A stretch of 42,506 nt of DNA from NZ13-RE01 sp049718665 (GTDB taxonomy: Bacteria; Dictyoglomota; Dictyoglomia; Dictyoglomales; Dictyoglomaceae). The DNA lies in contig JBNARO010000017.1 in NCBI GenBank assembly GCA_049718665.1, forward strand, positions 1 to 42,506. Direction: 5' to 3'. Of the stretch, positions 26,101 to 33,208 are shown piece by piece. The translations under genes were made by a program, and so were the position numbers. Each line of letters starts with the position of its first letter. Position 1 is the stretch's first letter. The notes beneath the pieces are model-generated. The model saw nothing but the letters and a program-made list of their open reading frames with translations. It was not told the DNA's origin and ran no database searches.

Positions 26101-26290
26101 TAAATCTTGGAGAAGAGCTTGTTTTGATCTTGGCATCCCCTGTGTAGTATCAGAAGATACCTTCAATGCAATTGTAAAGATGCTTAAAGGATTAAGAGGA
26201 GAAATAGATTATAGACCTTTACAGGAGTATTTTGAAGAGAGGGAAAAAGATGGCACTTTGGGAGAGCCGATGGGGACAATCCTTAGATAA
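23108..26290 (+). CDS. carB: Carbamoyl-phosphate synthase large subunit
   Basis: This 1060-residue synthetase makes carbamoyl phosphate from bicarbonate, ammonia and two ATP. The two homologous ATP-grasp halves are visible: SGPIIIGQAAEFDYSGTQA near the start and its counterpart SGPIRIGQGIEFDYC at about residue 560. Matching EVNPRVSRSSALASKATGFP and EANPRASRTVPFLSKAL segments follow. The C-terminal allosteric MGS-like domain (from about residue 935) is rather diverged. ATG 23108 gives the standard start MPKKKEIRRVLVIGSGP and has GAGGGAG nine bases upstream; a TTG at 23090 is an unlikely extension. The last 41 bases overlap argH. Confidence 0.97.
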   Translation: MPKKKEIRRVLVIGSGPIIIGQAAEFDYSGTQACKALKEEGVEVILVNSNPATIMTDWEMADRIYLEPLIPEVVERIIEKEKPDGIIATLGGQTGLNLAMELASSGVLEKYGIPLLGASLESINFAEDREMFKRKMEEIGEPVLKSLIVHNLVEGKLALEEIGLPLVIRPAYTLGGTGGGIVERIEDFEKALLRSLSLSPVKQALLEKSVVGWKEIEFEVMRDARGNVITICSMENFDPMGIHTGDSIVVAPTQTLNDIEYQMLRSASLKIISALKIEGGCNIQFALNPKNLEYYVIEVNPRVSRSSALASKATGFPIARITAKIAIGMTLDEIRNPVTQETYAAFEPTLDYVVVKIPRWGFEKFKVENRTLGTQMQATGEVMALGRTFEEALLKAIRSLDVELGLFSDKFSYLTDEEIKYYLKRPDDRRLFLIAEGFRRGFSIEEVHELSGIDLFFLSKLSNLVELSLKYKNKTLLEISPQELRYLKSLGFGDYDLSCILSATKEEIFQYRRIHKIFPVYKTVDTCAAEFSAQTPYYYSTYEEENEVVKTPQRSVVILGSGPIRIGQGIEFDYCTVQAVRSIKEEGLISVMINNNPETLSTDFDVSDRLYFEPLTTEDVTNVMEQEEPLGFLSQFGGQTAINLSKNLVKRGFYLLGTSQESIDLAEDREKFDMVLQGLRIPRPKGFYIRSLQEAKNVIEKIGFPVLLRPSYVLGGRAMHIIYNLEELENYFKRRDIILPLWIDQFIVGKEAEVDLLCDGEEVFIPGIMEHIERAGIHSGDSTAVYPPYSLSSKVQEKIIEYSYKIALALKIRGLLNIQFVIDKNDEVFVLEANPRASRTVPFLSKALKLPLVKWATKISLGYKIRDFGIEPGLYPPPKHFAVKAPVFSFTKIKSAEIELGPEMRSTGEVMGIDYQWEKALYKALVSSGIKVPLYDGKIFVTTYFEAPWEYLLERRLQLYTIDNLSNSSFIHIDMDKDEVYTLTEGKFDLVVSVGKDDKSWRRACFDLGIPCVVSEDTFNAIVKMLKGLRGEIDYRPLQEYFEEREKDGTLGEPMGTILR

Positions 26291-27683
26291 AAATTTTGAG
26301 GATTTTTCCTTTTCTTTATCTTTTGATTCTCGTCTCTGGGAAGTAGATCTTTTAGGAACTTCTGCCCATCTTTTAACTTTAAAGAAAGCGGGAATAATAA
26401 GTGAAGAAGAGTGGAAAGTTCTAAAAGAAGCTTTAATGGAGCTTAAGAGGAAGCTTTCTGCAAATTTAAATCTTATTCAAGGAGCAGAAGATATCCATAC
26501 TTTTATGGAGGAACATCTTACTCAAATTGTAGGGAATTTAGGGAAGAAAATTCATGCGGGAAGAAGTCGAAATGATCAAGTAGCTTTGGATTTAAGATTA
26601 TATCTTAGGAAAGAATCTTGTGAGATTGCAGAATTATTACTCTTATTATTAAAAGAACTTTTAAATCTTTCTCATTCTTATGTAGAAATTATAATGCCAG
26701 GATATACTCATCTCCAACATGCTCAGCCTGTTACCTTGGGACATTATTTTTTAGCCTATTACGAAATGTTTCAAAGAGATTTAGAAAGACTTGAAGATTG
26801 CTATAAAAGAATAGATGTTTTACCCTTAGGATGTGGAGCATTAGCGGGAAGTAATATTCCTTTAGATAGAGAATATACTGCAAAGATTCTTGGATTCTCA
26901 AAAATTGCAGAAAATAGTCTTGATGCAGTATCTGATAGAGATTTTGTAATGGAATTTTTATTCTTTACCGCTACTACCTTTTTACATCTTTCCAGACTTT
27001 CTGAGGAGATTATTTTATGGGCAACTCAAGAATTTTCTTTTATAGAACTCCCAGAATCATATTCTACAGGAAGTAGTATGATGCCTCATAAAAGAAATCC
27101 AGATCTTGCAGAGCTTACTCGGGGAAAAACAGGAAGAATTTTAGGAGATCTTTTGAGAGTTATGGTAGTTGTTAAAGGATTATCTTTAAGTTATAATAGA
27201 GATTTACAAGAAGATAAAGAAGCAGTTTTTGATGCCTTAGATCAATTGAAATTAGCCCTTAGAGTTTGGATCGATTTTCTTCCAAAGTTAAAATTTAATA
27301 AAGAAAAAATGCTGAGTTTAGCAAATAATCCCTTACTTCTCTCCACAGATATTGCGGAATATTTAGTGATGAAAGGTGTTCCATTTAGAGAAGCTCATAA
27401 ATTAGTGGGAGAGATAGTAAAATATTGCGAGAATAATAAAAAGGGATTTAAAAATCTAACCTTAGATGAATGGCAAAAATTTTCACCTTTTTTTACACAA
27501 GAAATCTTAGATATGCTCTCACCTGAGAAGAGTATAAATTCTAAAAAAACCTTAGGAAGTCCTAATCCTTTACTGAATAAAGATCTTATTGAGAAAAAAT
27601 TAAATTATGTCCAAAAGCAAAGAACATTGTGGCGTAAGAAAAAGGAGTCTCTTCCTACATTAGAAAAGCTATTAAGCCTATAA
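26250..27683 (+). CDS. argH: Argininosuccinate lyase
   Basis: This 477-residue lyase of the fumarase/aspartase superfamily splits argininosuccinate into arginine and fumarate. Seen: ALWESRWGQ start, EDIHTFMEEHLTQIVG, HAGRSRNDQVALDLRLY, PGYTHLQHAQPVTLGHY, and the superfamily signature GSSMMPHKRNPDLAEL, which carries the flexible catalytic loop. ATG 26250 has AGAGGGA upstream; the TTG at 26232 would only add six residues. The start lies 41 bases inside carB, so the two are translationally coupled. It completes the citrulline-to-arginine branch with argG. Confidence 0.97.
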   Translation: MALWESRWGQSLDKNFEDFSFSLSFDSRLWEVDLLGTSAHLLTLKKAGIISEEEWKVLKEALMELKRKLSANLNLIQGAEDIHTFMEEHLTQIVGNLGKKIHAGRSRNDQVALDLRLYLRKESCEIAELLLLLLKELLNLSHSYVEIIMPGYTHLQHAQPVTLGHYFLAYYEMFQRDLERLEDCYKRIDVLPLGCGALAGSNIPLDREYTAKILGFSKIAENSLDAVSDRDFVMEFLFFTATTFLHLSRLSEEIILWATQEFSFIELPESYSTGSSMMPHKRNPDLAELTRGKTGRILGDLLRVMVVVKGLSLSYNRDLQEDKEAVFDALDQLKLALRVWIDFLPKLKFNKEKMLSLANNPLLLSTDIAEYLVMKGVPFREAHKLVGEIVKYCENNKKGFKNLTLDEWQKFSPFFTQEILDMLSPEKSINSKKTLGSPNPLLNKDLIEKKLNYVQKQRTLWRKKKESLPTLEKLLSL

Positions 27684-27705
27684 GTTTCTTTAAAGGAGGA
27701 TTTTT

Positions 27706-28233
27706 ATGAGCGCTAAGAAAATAGTTTTTTGTGCTATGGGTGTAGTTTTTATGATTGTAGGAAGTTATTTAAGTATAACTCTTCCTTTTACCAGGGTTCC
27801 CTTTACATTGCAAGTATTTTTTCTTTTTCTTATAAGTCTTTTATTTAACTCACAAGAAAGTTTCTTCATTATTCTTTCCTACCTTTTCTTAGGGGCGATA
27901 GGTTTTCCTGTTTTTGCAGGAGGGAGAGGGGGGATAGGTGTTCTTTTTGGCCCCACAGGTGGATATTTATGGGGATTTTTGGTTTCTTCGCCTATTATTT
28001 CTTTTATATCAAAGAAAGAGAGAGAAATTATAAAATTTTTAGGGGTACTTACAGGATTAATAATTATTTATCTTTTAGGAAGCATATGGCTTATGAATTT
28101 TATGAATATTGATTACTTTAAAGCATTAACCTTAGGAGTTTTCCCTTTCATACCCTTTGATTTACTAAAGGGTATTTTAGCTCTTTTTGTTTCAAGATAT
28201 TTAAATAAATTTAAGAGAGAAGGTCTTTTATAG
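27706..28233 (+). CDS. bioY: Biotin transporter substrate-binding component BioY
   Basis: This 175-residue membrane protein has about six hydrophobic segments. It matches BioY, the biotin-binding S component of ECF-type vitamin transporters: LPFTRVPFTLQVFFLF near residue 25, YLFLGAIGFPVFAGGRGG, and FGPTGGYLWGFL. BioY may work alone or with a shared ECF energising module, and no ECF genes lie in this window. AAAGGAGG precedes the ATG, 22 bases after argH. Its 3' end overlaps the convergent regulator gene by 23 bases. Confidence 0.9.
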   Translation: MSAKKIVFCAMGVVFMIVGSYLSITLPFTRVPFTLQVFFLFLISLLFNSQESFFIILSYLFLGAIGFPVFAGGRGGIGVLFGPTGGYLWGFLVSSPIISFISKKEREIIKFLGVLTGLIIIYLLGSIWLMNFMNIDYFKALTLGVFPFIPFDLLKGILALFVSRYLNKFKREGLL

Positions 28234-29206
28234 GGATAAGCTTTGAATATTCATATAAAATTCCCATAGCCTTATTCTGCGCAGAAATTCCTGCTTCTTC
28301 TACAGCAGCTAAAGGATTTAATCCTCCCGCAATTACTAAACCAGCCTTCCCAACTGCTATGGGAATCCCTAAAATTTCTTGATTTGGCTTTCCCAATAAA
28401 ATATTTCCCTGGAAGCCTATATTTTTAATTTCTTTAAATATTTTTTCTGTCTCTTCAAGGGCTACAATAGGAATTTCTCTTAAGGTTGCTAAAATTTTCC
28501 CGTTTCCACTTTTTACTGCAGAAAGGATAGAGGTCATTTTACTTCTAATAAAAATCTCTAATGGATCTAAGGTAGTCCCTTCATAAGTTATTATCTCTAA
28601 AAATCTTACAGGATTTCTATCCTTTATCTCTAATATGCCTGCAAATTTTGCTTCTACTGGGATTCCCTGTTTGAGTAAAATTCCATGAATAGTTACGCTA
28701 CAAACTGTCCCAATAATCACTTCTTTCTCTGGGACTACAACTCCTGGATATATTTCCTCATCCTCTTTATCAAAAATGACAATCCTATCACTAATTCCAT
28801 ATCCTTCATCAAATACCTCTCTCATTATGCTTAATGCTTTTTTAACTTTCCCTCGGGGTATAAAAGAAATATTTAGAATCACATTGCCTTTCCCTGTATT
28901 TATATCTAAAGAAGTTTGAAAAGCTAAAGCGGATATCTTACTAATAATAAACCCAATTTTATCAGCTACTAAGGCATTCCTTAATTCTTCTTTTCCTTTT
29001 TCTGTAATAACTCTTCCTTCCTTTCCTATTGCTTTTGTAAGCCCTCTTTCATCCATTATTCTCAAGTGATATCTTACTCCTCTTTCGCTTAAATTTATTC
29101 CCTTCTCTAATAATTTATTGGAAATATAAGTGGCTCCTACAGGCTCCGTAGAAGTGCTAAGGATTTCCAATATTGCTATTAATTTTCTTTCTATATCTCT
29201 ATTCAT
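28211..29206 (-). CDS. nrpR: NrpR-type transcriptional regulator (winged helix plus one NrpR/DUF128 domain)
   Basis: This 331-residue regulator has an N-terminal winged helix (residues 1 to about 72: LIAILEILSTSTEPVGATYI, ERGVRYHLRIMDERGLTK). It is followed by one NrpR (DUF128) domain with INTGKGNVILNISFI, IVIFDKEDEEIYPGV, VEAKFAGILEI, GKILATLREIPIVA and GKAGLVIAGGLNPLAAVEE. In methanogens NrpR represses nitrogen-assimilation genes and is released by 2-oxoglutarate. Archaeal versions may have two such domains; this one has a single copy. It starts two bases after dppA on the same strand, so the two are coupled. Its targets are unknown; the adjacent arginine genes and the peptidase are natural candidates (inference). 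Confidence 0.88.
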   Translation of the reverse strand: MNRDIERKLIAILEILSTSTEPVGATYISNKLLEKGINLSERGVRYHLRIMDERGLTKAIGKEGRVITEKGKEELRNALVADKIGFIISKISALAFQTSLDINTGKGNVILNISFIPRGKVKKALSIMREVFDEGYGISDRIVIFDKEDEEIYPGVVVPEKEVIIGTVCSVTIHGILLKQGIPVEAKFAGILEIKDRNPVRFLEIITYEGTTLDPLEIFIRSKMTSILSAVKSGNGKILATLREIPIVALEETEKIFKEIKNIGFQGNILLGKPNQEILGIPIAVGKAGLVIAGGLNPLAAVEEAGISAQNKAMGILYEYSKLIPIKDLLS

Positions 29207-29208
29207 TG

Positions 29209-30042
29209 TTAGAATACACTATTCCTGGCAACAATGAGAAGAATCCTAAAAAGATTATAGGCTTCTAAAAGGTCATCTCTTTGAAAAAATATCCTCCTTC
29301 CATCTAATCTTTTAACGTCAGGATGAATGGAAACAGCATCAGCCATTTGAGTATTCAAAAATTCAATTTCAAAGGTGTATGGAGGAGAAAGTCTTTTAGG
29401 TTTAAAAGTATTAGGGTCTTTTCTATAAATCTCAAACACTCTTTCTACTCCTTCTTGTAAAAGTTTTTTTGTTTCAGAAAGGGGTAAGCATAAAGCAGAA
29501 GTTCTACTTATAGCCTTTTTCACAGATACTGTTATTACATTTTCTAATATTTTACTTGCATGCTTTGTAGTTGTTTCATCTCCACTTACAAAGGCTACAG
29601 GAACATTAAAATATCCCGCTATAAGAGAATTTATATAGACTTCATTCATATATTCTCCATTTATCTTTAAATTATATACGGTAGCTGAAGAATATGAGTG
29701 TTCCATTATGGCATAAGGAGTTCCTATGCCACTATGATATCCTACAAAGAACGCTAAATTACATTCTTCTACCCCTTGGAGCATACTTAGTGGCTTTGGA
29801 GAGCCAATAATTAATTTTGTTTTTTCAGGAAAAGAAGAAACAGTAAGATTATCCATATATCCATGGGAATCATTAATTATTACTTCTTCTGCTCCCATTT
29901 CTAATGTTTTTTCTACTACCGCTAAGGTATCATGGAGCATTAATTTTTTCCCTTCTTCATAAAACTTTTTCTCAGGAGTTACATAATCTGGAGATATAAT
30001 CCCACTAATTCCCTCCATATCCACTGAGACAAAAACCCTCAT
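29209..30042 (-). CDS. dppA: D-aminopeptidase DppA-like (peptidase family M55)
   Basis: This 277-residue protein matches the M55 family, whose known member DppA of Bacillus subtilis is a zinc-dependent D-aminopeptidase acting on D-Ala-containing peptides. Residues corresponding to its metal site are present: D8, E10 (VSVDMEGISG), H60 (INDSHG) and H103 (VGYHSG). The catalytic His is at position 115 (MEHSYSS). The C-terminal part has QMADAVSIHPDVKRLDGR. AAAGGAGAG precedes the ATG. Grouped with a nitrogen-type regulator, it may help recycle cell-wall or foreign peptides for nitrogen; that link is inference. Confidence 0.9.
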   Translation of the reverse strand: MRVFVSVDMEGISGIISPDYVTPEKKFYEEGKKLMLHDTLAVVEKTLEMGAEEVIINDSHGYMDNLTVSSFPEKTKLIIGSPKPLSMLQGVEECNLAFFVGYHSGIGTPYAIMEHSYSSATVYNLKINGEYMNEVYINSLIAGYFNVPVAFVSGDETTTKHASKILENVITVSVKKAISRTSALCLPLSETKKLLQEGVERVFEIYRKDPNTFKPKRLSPPYTFEIEFLNTQMADAVSIHPDVKRLDGRRIFFQRDDLLEAYNLFRILLIVARNSVF

Positions 30043-30057
30043 GGTATTCTCTCCTTT

Positions 30058-30324
30058 TTAATGAAGATAAGGAGAAGGTGGGAAAAGGAAATCCCACTCT
30101 TCTTCATCTTCAAAATGTAGCCATCCTTGTTGTTGGAGAAACATTTTTGTTAATGAAGCTAAGAGTTCTGCTAAAAGAAGAAAATCATCATCTTTTATTT
30201 CTTCTCCTAATTCTTCTTTTAACTTTGGAGAGATAGAAATACCATCAATATAATTCTCTAAAGCAGTGTAATATAAAGTTATTAGCTTTTCTTCCCAATC
30301 AAACTTATTTGAATTTCTTGCCAA
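30058..30324 (-). CDS. Small acidic protein of unknown function (88 residues)
   Basis: I do not recognise this protein. It is predicted soluble, with a helical middle part (DDDFLLLAELLASLTKMFLQ) and a very acidic, aromatic tail (HFEDEEEWDFLFPPSPYLH). The start is TTG 30324, placed five bases after a perfect GGAGG, so it is likely a real gene. It sits between a 59-residue gene and dppA on the minus strand with short gaps, apparently one operon. Confidence 0.65.
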   Translation of the reverse strand: MARNSNKFDWEEKLITLYYTALENYIDGISISPKLKEELGEEIKDDDFLLLAELLASLTKMFLQQQGWLHFEDEEEWDFLFPPSPYLH

Positions 30325-30334
30325 GGTTACCTCC

Positions 30335-30514
30335 TTATTCTCTTCTTAGATTTATATTAACAGAAGAATCTTCTAATACCCAACGAAGAAGGTGTATCAT
30401 TTTTTGCGCTACTTCTCTTCTTATATATTCAGGTCCAAAACTATCAAGAAGTTTTGAATGCCTATAATCACTTAACTCTTGAATTAATTGTCTTATTTCC
30501 TCTGGTTTTCTCAT
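30335..30514 (-). CDS. Very small protein of unknown function (59 residues)
   Basis: A 59-codon frame runs from ATG 30514 to TAA 30335-30337. It begins MRKPEEIRQLIQELSDY and ends VLEDSSVNINLRRE, is basic and mostly helical by appearance, and has no signal or membrane segment. A strong AAGGAGGT lies at an appropriate distance upstream, and a good minus-strand promoter lies 46 bases further. The next gene starts ten bases after it. I recognise no family. It could be a small partner of the 88-residue protein. Confidence 0.6.
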   Translation of the reverse strand: MRKPEEIRQLIQELSDYRHSKLLDSFGPEYIRREVAQKMIHLLRWVLEDSSVNINLRRE

Positions 30515-30559
30515 TTTTTTTCAATCTTACCTCCTTGTTTTCAAGTTTTTACTCGGATA

Positions 30560-30588
30560 AGTTTAGCATAGTTTATTTTTTCAAGCAA
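30560..30588 (-). promoter_or_regulatory. Promoter of the small-ORF/dppA/nrpR operon
   Basis: Read on the minus strand: TTGCTT (30588-30583), a 17-base spacer ending in TGC, then TAAACT (30565-30560), an extended -10. It overlaps the + strand promoter at 30594-30602 back to back. Confidence 0.6.
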
Positions 30589-30593
30589 GTTTG

Positions 30594-30602
30594 TGCTAAA
30601 AT
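30594..30602 (+). promoter_or_regulatory. Extended -10 promoter of the sugar isomerase gene
   Basis: TGC followed by TAAAAT lies 38 bases before the ATG at 30640; no clear -35 is visible. With the opposite promoter it makes a TTTAGCA/TGCTAAA inverted repeat with a 25-base gap. Confidence 0.55.
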
Positions 30603-30639
30603 TGATTTAGAAGTAGAGGTTTTTTAGGAGGAAAAAACT

Positions 30640-31431
30640 ATGGAATTAGTTTGGAGTAGTTTTACTTTTTCTAATCTTTCTTTGGAGGATGAAGTTCCTT
30701 TGGCTAAGGAGTTTTGTAAATTTATAGAGTTGGACGAAAAGAAGATAAAGGAATTTTTAGAGGGAAAGTCTTTAGAAAATTTAAAAGAAATTTTAAGGGA
30801 AAATCTTTTAAAGCCTGTTTTGATAAATCATAATATTAAATTAGAGGTAGAAACTTTTAGTGAAGAGGATTGGAAAGATATTTTAGCTTTTACTAAAGAA
30901 CTTGGTATACCTTTTTTATTAGTAAATCCAGGGAAAAAACCTGAATGGCTAAGCTTTAACCTTGCTTCTTCTGCTTTTTCTCAAAATTTAAAAAAGTTAT
31001 TATCTATACTTCCAAATAATATCACATTAACTCTTAGAATAGATGCCTTTTCCTTAATAAACACCTTTGGAAAAGCATGGAAAATTATTAAAGAGGTTCC
31101 TAATTTAACTTTTCTTTTAGATACTTTTCATTTTTATATATCTAATGAAGAAATAGATGTTTTTAGAGGAAAAGATTTATCAAAAATAATGTTTGTTCAC
31201 TTGAAAGATGCGGAAAATATTCCAAGATACTATTTGAAAGAATCTCATCAAATCCTGCCCGGAGAGGGGGTAATTCCTCTCACAAATATATTATTCCAGC
31301 TTAAAGAGAATGGATTTGATAATTTTATTGTTCCTGAAGTGAAAAGATTAGAATATGAAAAATTAGACCCAAAAGAATTTTCTAAGGTTTTATTTGCAAA
31401 GACAAAAAATATCATAGAACAAGTTTTTTAA
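30640..31431 (+). CDS. Sugar phosphate isomerase/epimerase-like TIM-barrel protein
   Basis: This 263-residue protein is of the xylose-isomerase-like TIM-barrel superfamily (AP endonuclease 2 family). Supporting features near the C-terminal half: FLLDTFHFYIS (metal-binding Asp/His region), IMFVHLKDAEN, HQILPGEGVIPLTNIL (typical loop GeG), and FIVPEVKR with the conserved glutamate. The N-terminal half is diverged. TAGGAGGAAA precedes the ATG. It is followed by an MFS transporter, which suggests a role in processing an imported carbohydrate. The substrate is not identifiable. Confidence 0.8.
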   Translation: MELVWSSFTFSNLSLEDEVPLAKEFCKFIELDEKKIKEFLEGKSLENLKEILRENLLKPVLINHNIKLEVETFSEEDWKDILAFTKELGIPFLLVNPGKKPEWLSFNLASSAFSQNLKKLLSILPNNITLTLRIDAFSLINTFGKAWKIIKEVPNLTFLLDTFHFYISNEEIDVFRGKDLSKIMFVHLKDAENIPRYYLKESHQILPGEGVIPLTNILFQLKENGFDNFIVPEVKRLEYEKLDPKEFSKVLFAKTKNIIEQVF

Positions 31432-31435
31432 TCTA

Positions 31436-31444
31436 TGATATAAT
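31436..31444 (+). promoter_or_regulatory. Extended -10 element directly before the MFS gene
   Basis: TGA followed by consensus TATAAT ends only eight bases before the GTG start at 31453. Transcripts would begin near 31451, at or next to the start codon. No Shine-Dalgarno site is visible. Confidence 0.5.
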
Positions 31445-31452
31445 TCCCCTTT

Positions 31453-32805
31453 GTGAAGAAGATATTAACTGCTGACTTTGTTGAAGATAAATATTTAAAA
31501 CAAAGCCTTAATTATGTAATATTAGGGGTTTGCTTTGGTATAGTATTCTTTAATACTACTATCGGAACCCCCATTGCGGGATTAGCAAAAGAATTGGGTT
31601 TTGGAGATTTACTCTATGCAGTTATGTTAGCTCTTCCCGTATTGGGAGGTGCAATTCAACTTTTTGCCTCAACGATTTTAGAGAGGACTAAAAAAAGGAA
31701 GAAAATTTTTCTTTTAAGTGGATTTGTCAATAGGGTTCCTTGGTTCTTTATAGCAATCTTACCCTTAATAATTTCAAACAAGACTCTACTTTTTTATATT
31801 ATTGTTTTCTTTTTAGTAATAAGTTCCATAGGGGGAGCTTTTTTAAATGTTTCTTTCATGTCTTGGATGGGAGATTTAGTTCCCTTAGAAATTAGAGGAA
31901 GATTTTTTAGTCAAAGAAGTATGTTGGCAACAATTGTTTCCTTTATTAGTGGTTTAATTATTGGAAAATTTTTAGATACCGTTCCAGGATTGATAGGTTT
32001 TTCTATAGTTTTTTTAGTTGCTACAATATTTGGTATTCTTGATATAGCTTGCTTCTTTAAAGTTCATGATCCTCCCATGAAAAGTAATTTTGAGTTTGTA
32101 GGAAGCTTTAAAGAAATATTTAAGAAAGTTATAACTCATCCTAAATTTTCAAAATTCTTAATATTCGCTATTACTTGGAATTTTGCTCTTAACTTGGCAG
32201 GTCCTTTTTTCAACCTTTATATGATTAAATATCTCCGAATGAGTTTTTTTGAAATAGCTTTTTATGTTCAGTTAATAAATAATATTACCATTATACTTTT
32301 TGTAAGAATTTGGGGAAGAATTATTGATAGATTTGGTAATAAACCTGTTCTTCTAATTAGCACTTCAGTAGTTTCTTTCTTGCCTTTTCTATGGTGTACT
32401 ACAAATCCTAATAATTGGTTGTTTATTGTAATCTTGATTCAAATATTAGCAGGAATTTTCTGGCCAGGGGTTGATTTAGGATATAATAATCTTGCTTTGA
32501 ATCTTTCCCCTGATGAAAATAGATCCTTTTATATTGCAGTTTTAAATTTATTTGTGGCAACTATTGGAAATGCTTTAGCATATATCTTAGGTGGATATAT
32601 TATAGAAAATCTTTCTCCTCTAATAAATTTTTACTTAAAAAATCATTTTAATATTTCTCTGGTAGATTATCATTATGTTTTTATCCTTTCTGCTATTTTA
32701 AGATTTATTTCCTCAAAATTTTTCTTAACTAAAATTGAAGAAGAAAGATCTTTATCCTTGCAGGATCTCAGAGAAGATATTTTAAGAAGAGTTAAGAAAG
32801 AATAA
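31453..32805 (+). CDS. Major facilitator superfamily transporter
   Basis: This 450-residue membrane protein has about twelve hydrophobic segments, beginning near residue 19 (NYVILGVCFGIVFFNTTIG). Features typical of MFS proteins are the cytoplasmic loop after helix 2 (LERTKKRKKIF), a central hydrophilic loop with FKEIFKKVITHPKFSKF, and a matching loop GRIIDRFGNKPVLL after helix 8. It lies 21 bases after the sugar isomerase gene and upstream of other carbohydrate genes, so a sugar or glycoside substrate is plausible (inference). The start is GTG 31453; no ribosome site is visible, and an extended -10 lies just upstream. Confidence 0.87.
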   Translation: MKKILTADFVEDKYLKQSLNYVILGVCFGIVFFNTTIGTPIAGLAKELGFGDLLYAVMLALPVLGGAIQLFASTILERTKKRKKIFLLSGFVNRVPWFFIAILPLIISNKTLLFYIIVFFLVISSIGGAFLNVSFMSWMGDLVPLEIRGRFFSQRSMLATIVSFISGLIIGKFLDTVPGLIGFSIVFLVATIFGILDIACFFKVHDPPMKSNFEFVGSFKEIFKKVITHPKFSKFLIFAITWNFALNLAGPFFNLYMIKYLRMSFFEIAFYVQLINNITIILFVRIWGRIIDRFGNKPVLLISTSVVSFLPFLWCTTNPNNWLFIVILIQILAGIFWPGVDLGYNNLALNLSPDENRSFYIAVLNLFVATIGNALAYILGGYIIENLSPLINFYLKNHFNISLVDYHYVFILSAILRFISSKFFLTKIEEERSLSLQDLREDILRRVKKE

Positions 32806-32819
32806 AAAATTAAAAAATT

Positions 32820-32847
32820 TTGACAAATAAAAAATTTATGGTAAACT
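32820..32847 (+). promoter_or_regulatory. Promoter of the RNA-binding protein gene
   Basis: Consensus TTGACA (32820-32825), a 16-base spacer and TAAACT (32842-32847) preceded by TGG. Transcription would start near 32854, giving a leader of about 47 bases before the TTG start. Confidence 0.75.
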
Positions 32848-32853
32848 AAATAG

Positions 32854-32870
32854 TCTTAGGTTTTCTAAGA
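32854..32870 (+). promoter_or_regulatory. 5' leader hairpin of the RNA-binding protein mRNA
   Basis: TCTTAG (32854-32859) pairs with CTAAGA (32865-32870) around a GTTTT loop. The stem starts at the predicted transcription start and may stabilise or regulate the mRNA. Confidence 0.4.
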
Positions 32871-32900
32871 AAAAAATTTATGAGTCGGAGGTACAAAAAA

Positions 32901-33182
32901 TTGTCTAAGACACTATATGTAGGGAACCTTTCTTGGCAGACCACAGAAGAGGATCTGCAGCAATTATTTAGTAAGGAGGGAACAATTGAGAGTGTAAGGT
33001 TAATAACAGACCGGAACACAGGACGCTCTAAAGGATTTGCCTTTGTAGAGACTTCTGAAGAGACCGCACAAAAACTCATTAATACTTATAACGGTATTGA
33101 ACTTAATGGGAGAAAAATTGTGGTTTCTGAGGCAAAACCGAAAAAAGAACGTTCTACGAGAGGCACATTCCGAAGATTTTAA
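32901..33182 (+). CDS. RRM-type RNA-binding protein
   Basis: This 93-residue protein is a single RNA recognition motif plus a short basic tail. RNP2 is LYVGNL at residues 5-10 and RNP1 is KGFAFVE at residues 44-50, with the aromatic residues intact. The tail KPKKERSTRGTFRRF is rich in Arg/Lys. Such small RRM proteins occur in cyanobacteria and various thermophiles and bind single-stranded RNA, sometimes under cold stress. I start it at TTG 32901 because GGAGGT lies eight bases upstream and SKTLYVGNL is the usual family start. The ATG at 32880 lies in front of that ribosome site and is probably not used. It has its own promoter and terminator, so it is a single-gene unit. Confidence 0.92.
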   Translation: MSKTLYVGNLSWQTTEEDLQQLFSKEGTIESVRLITDRNTGRSKGFAFVETSEETAQKLINTYNGIELNGRKIVVSEAKPKKERSTRGTFRRF

Positions 33183-33208
33183 AGTAAAAGTTAGATTCAA
33201 AATGAAGA

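Noticed and set aside
32880..32900. ATG 32880 as the start of the RRM protein
   Set aside because: The strong GGAGGT lies inside this extension and serves TTG 32901; the added residues do not belong to the RRM fold.
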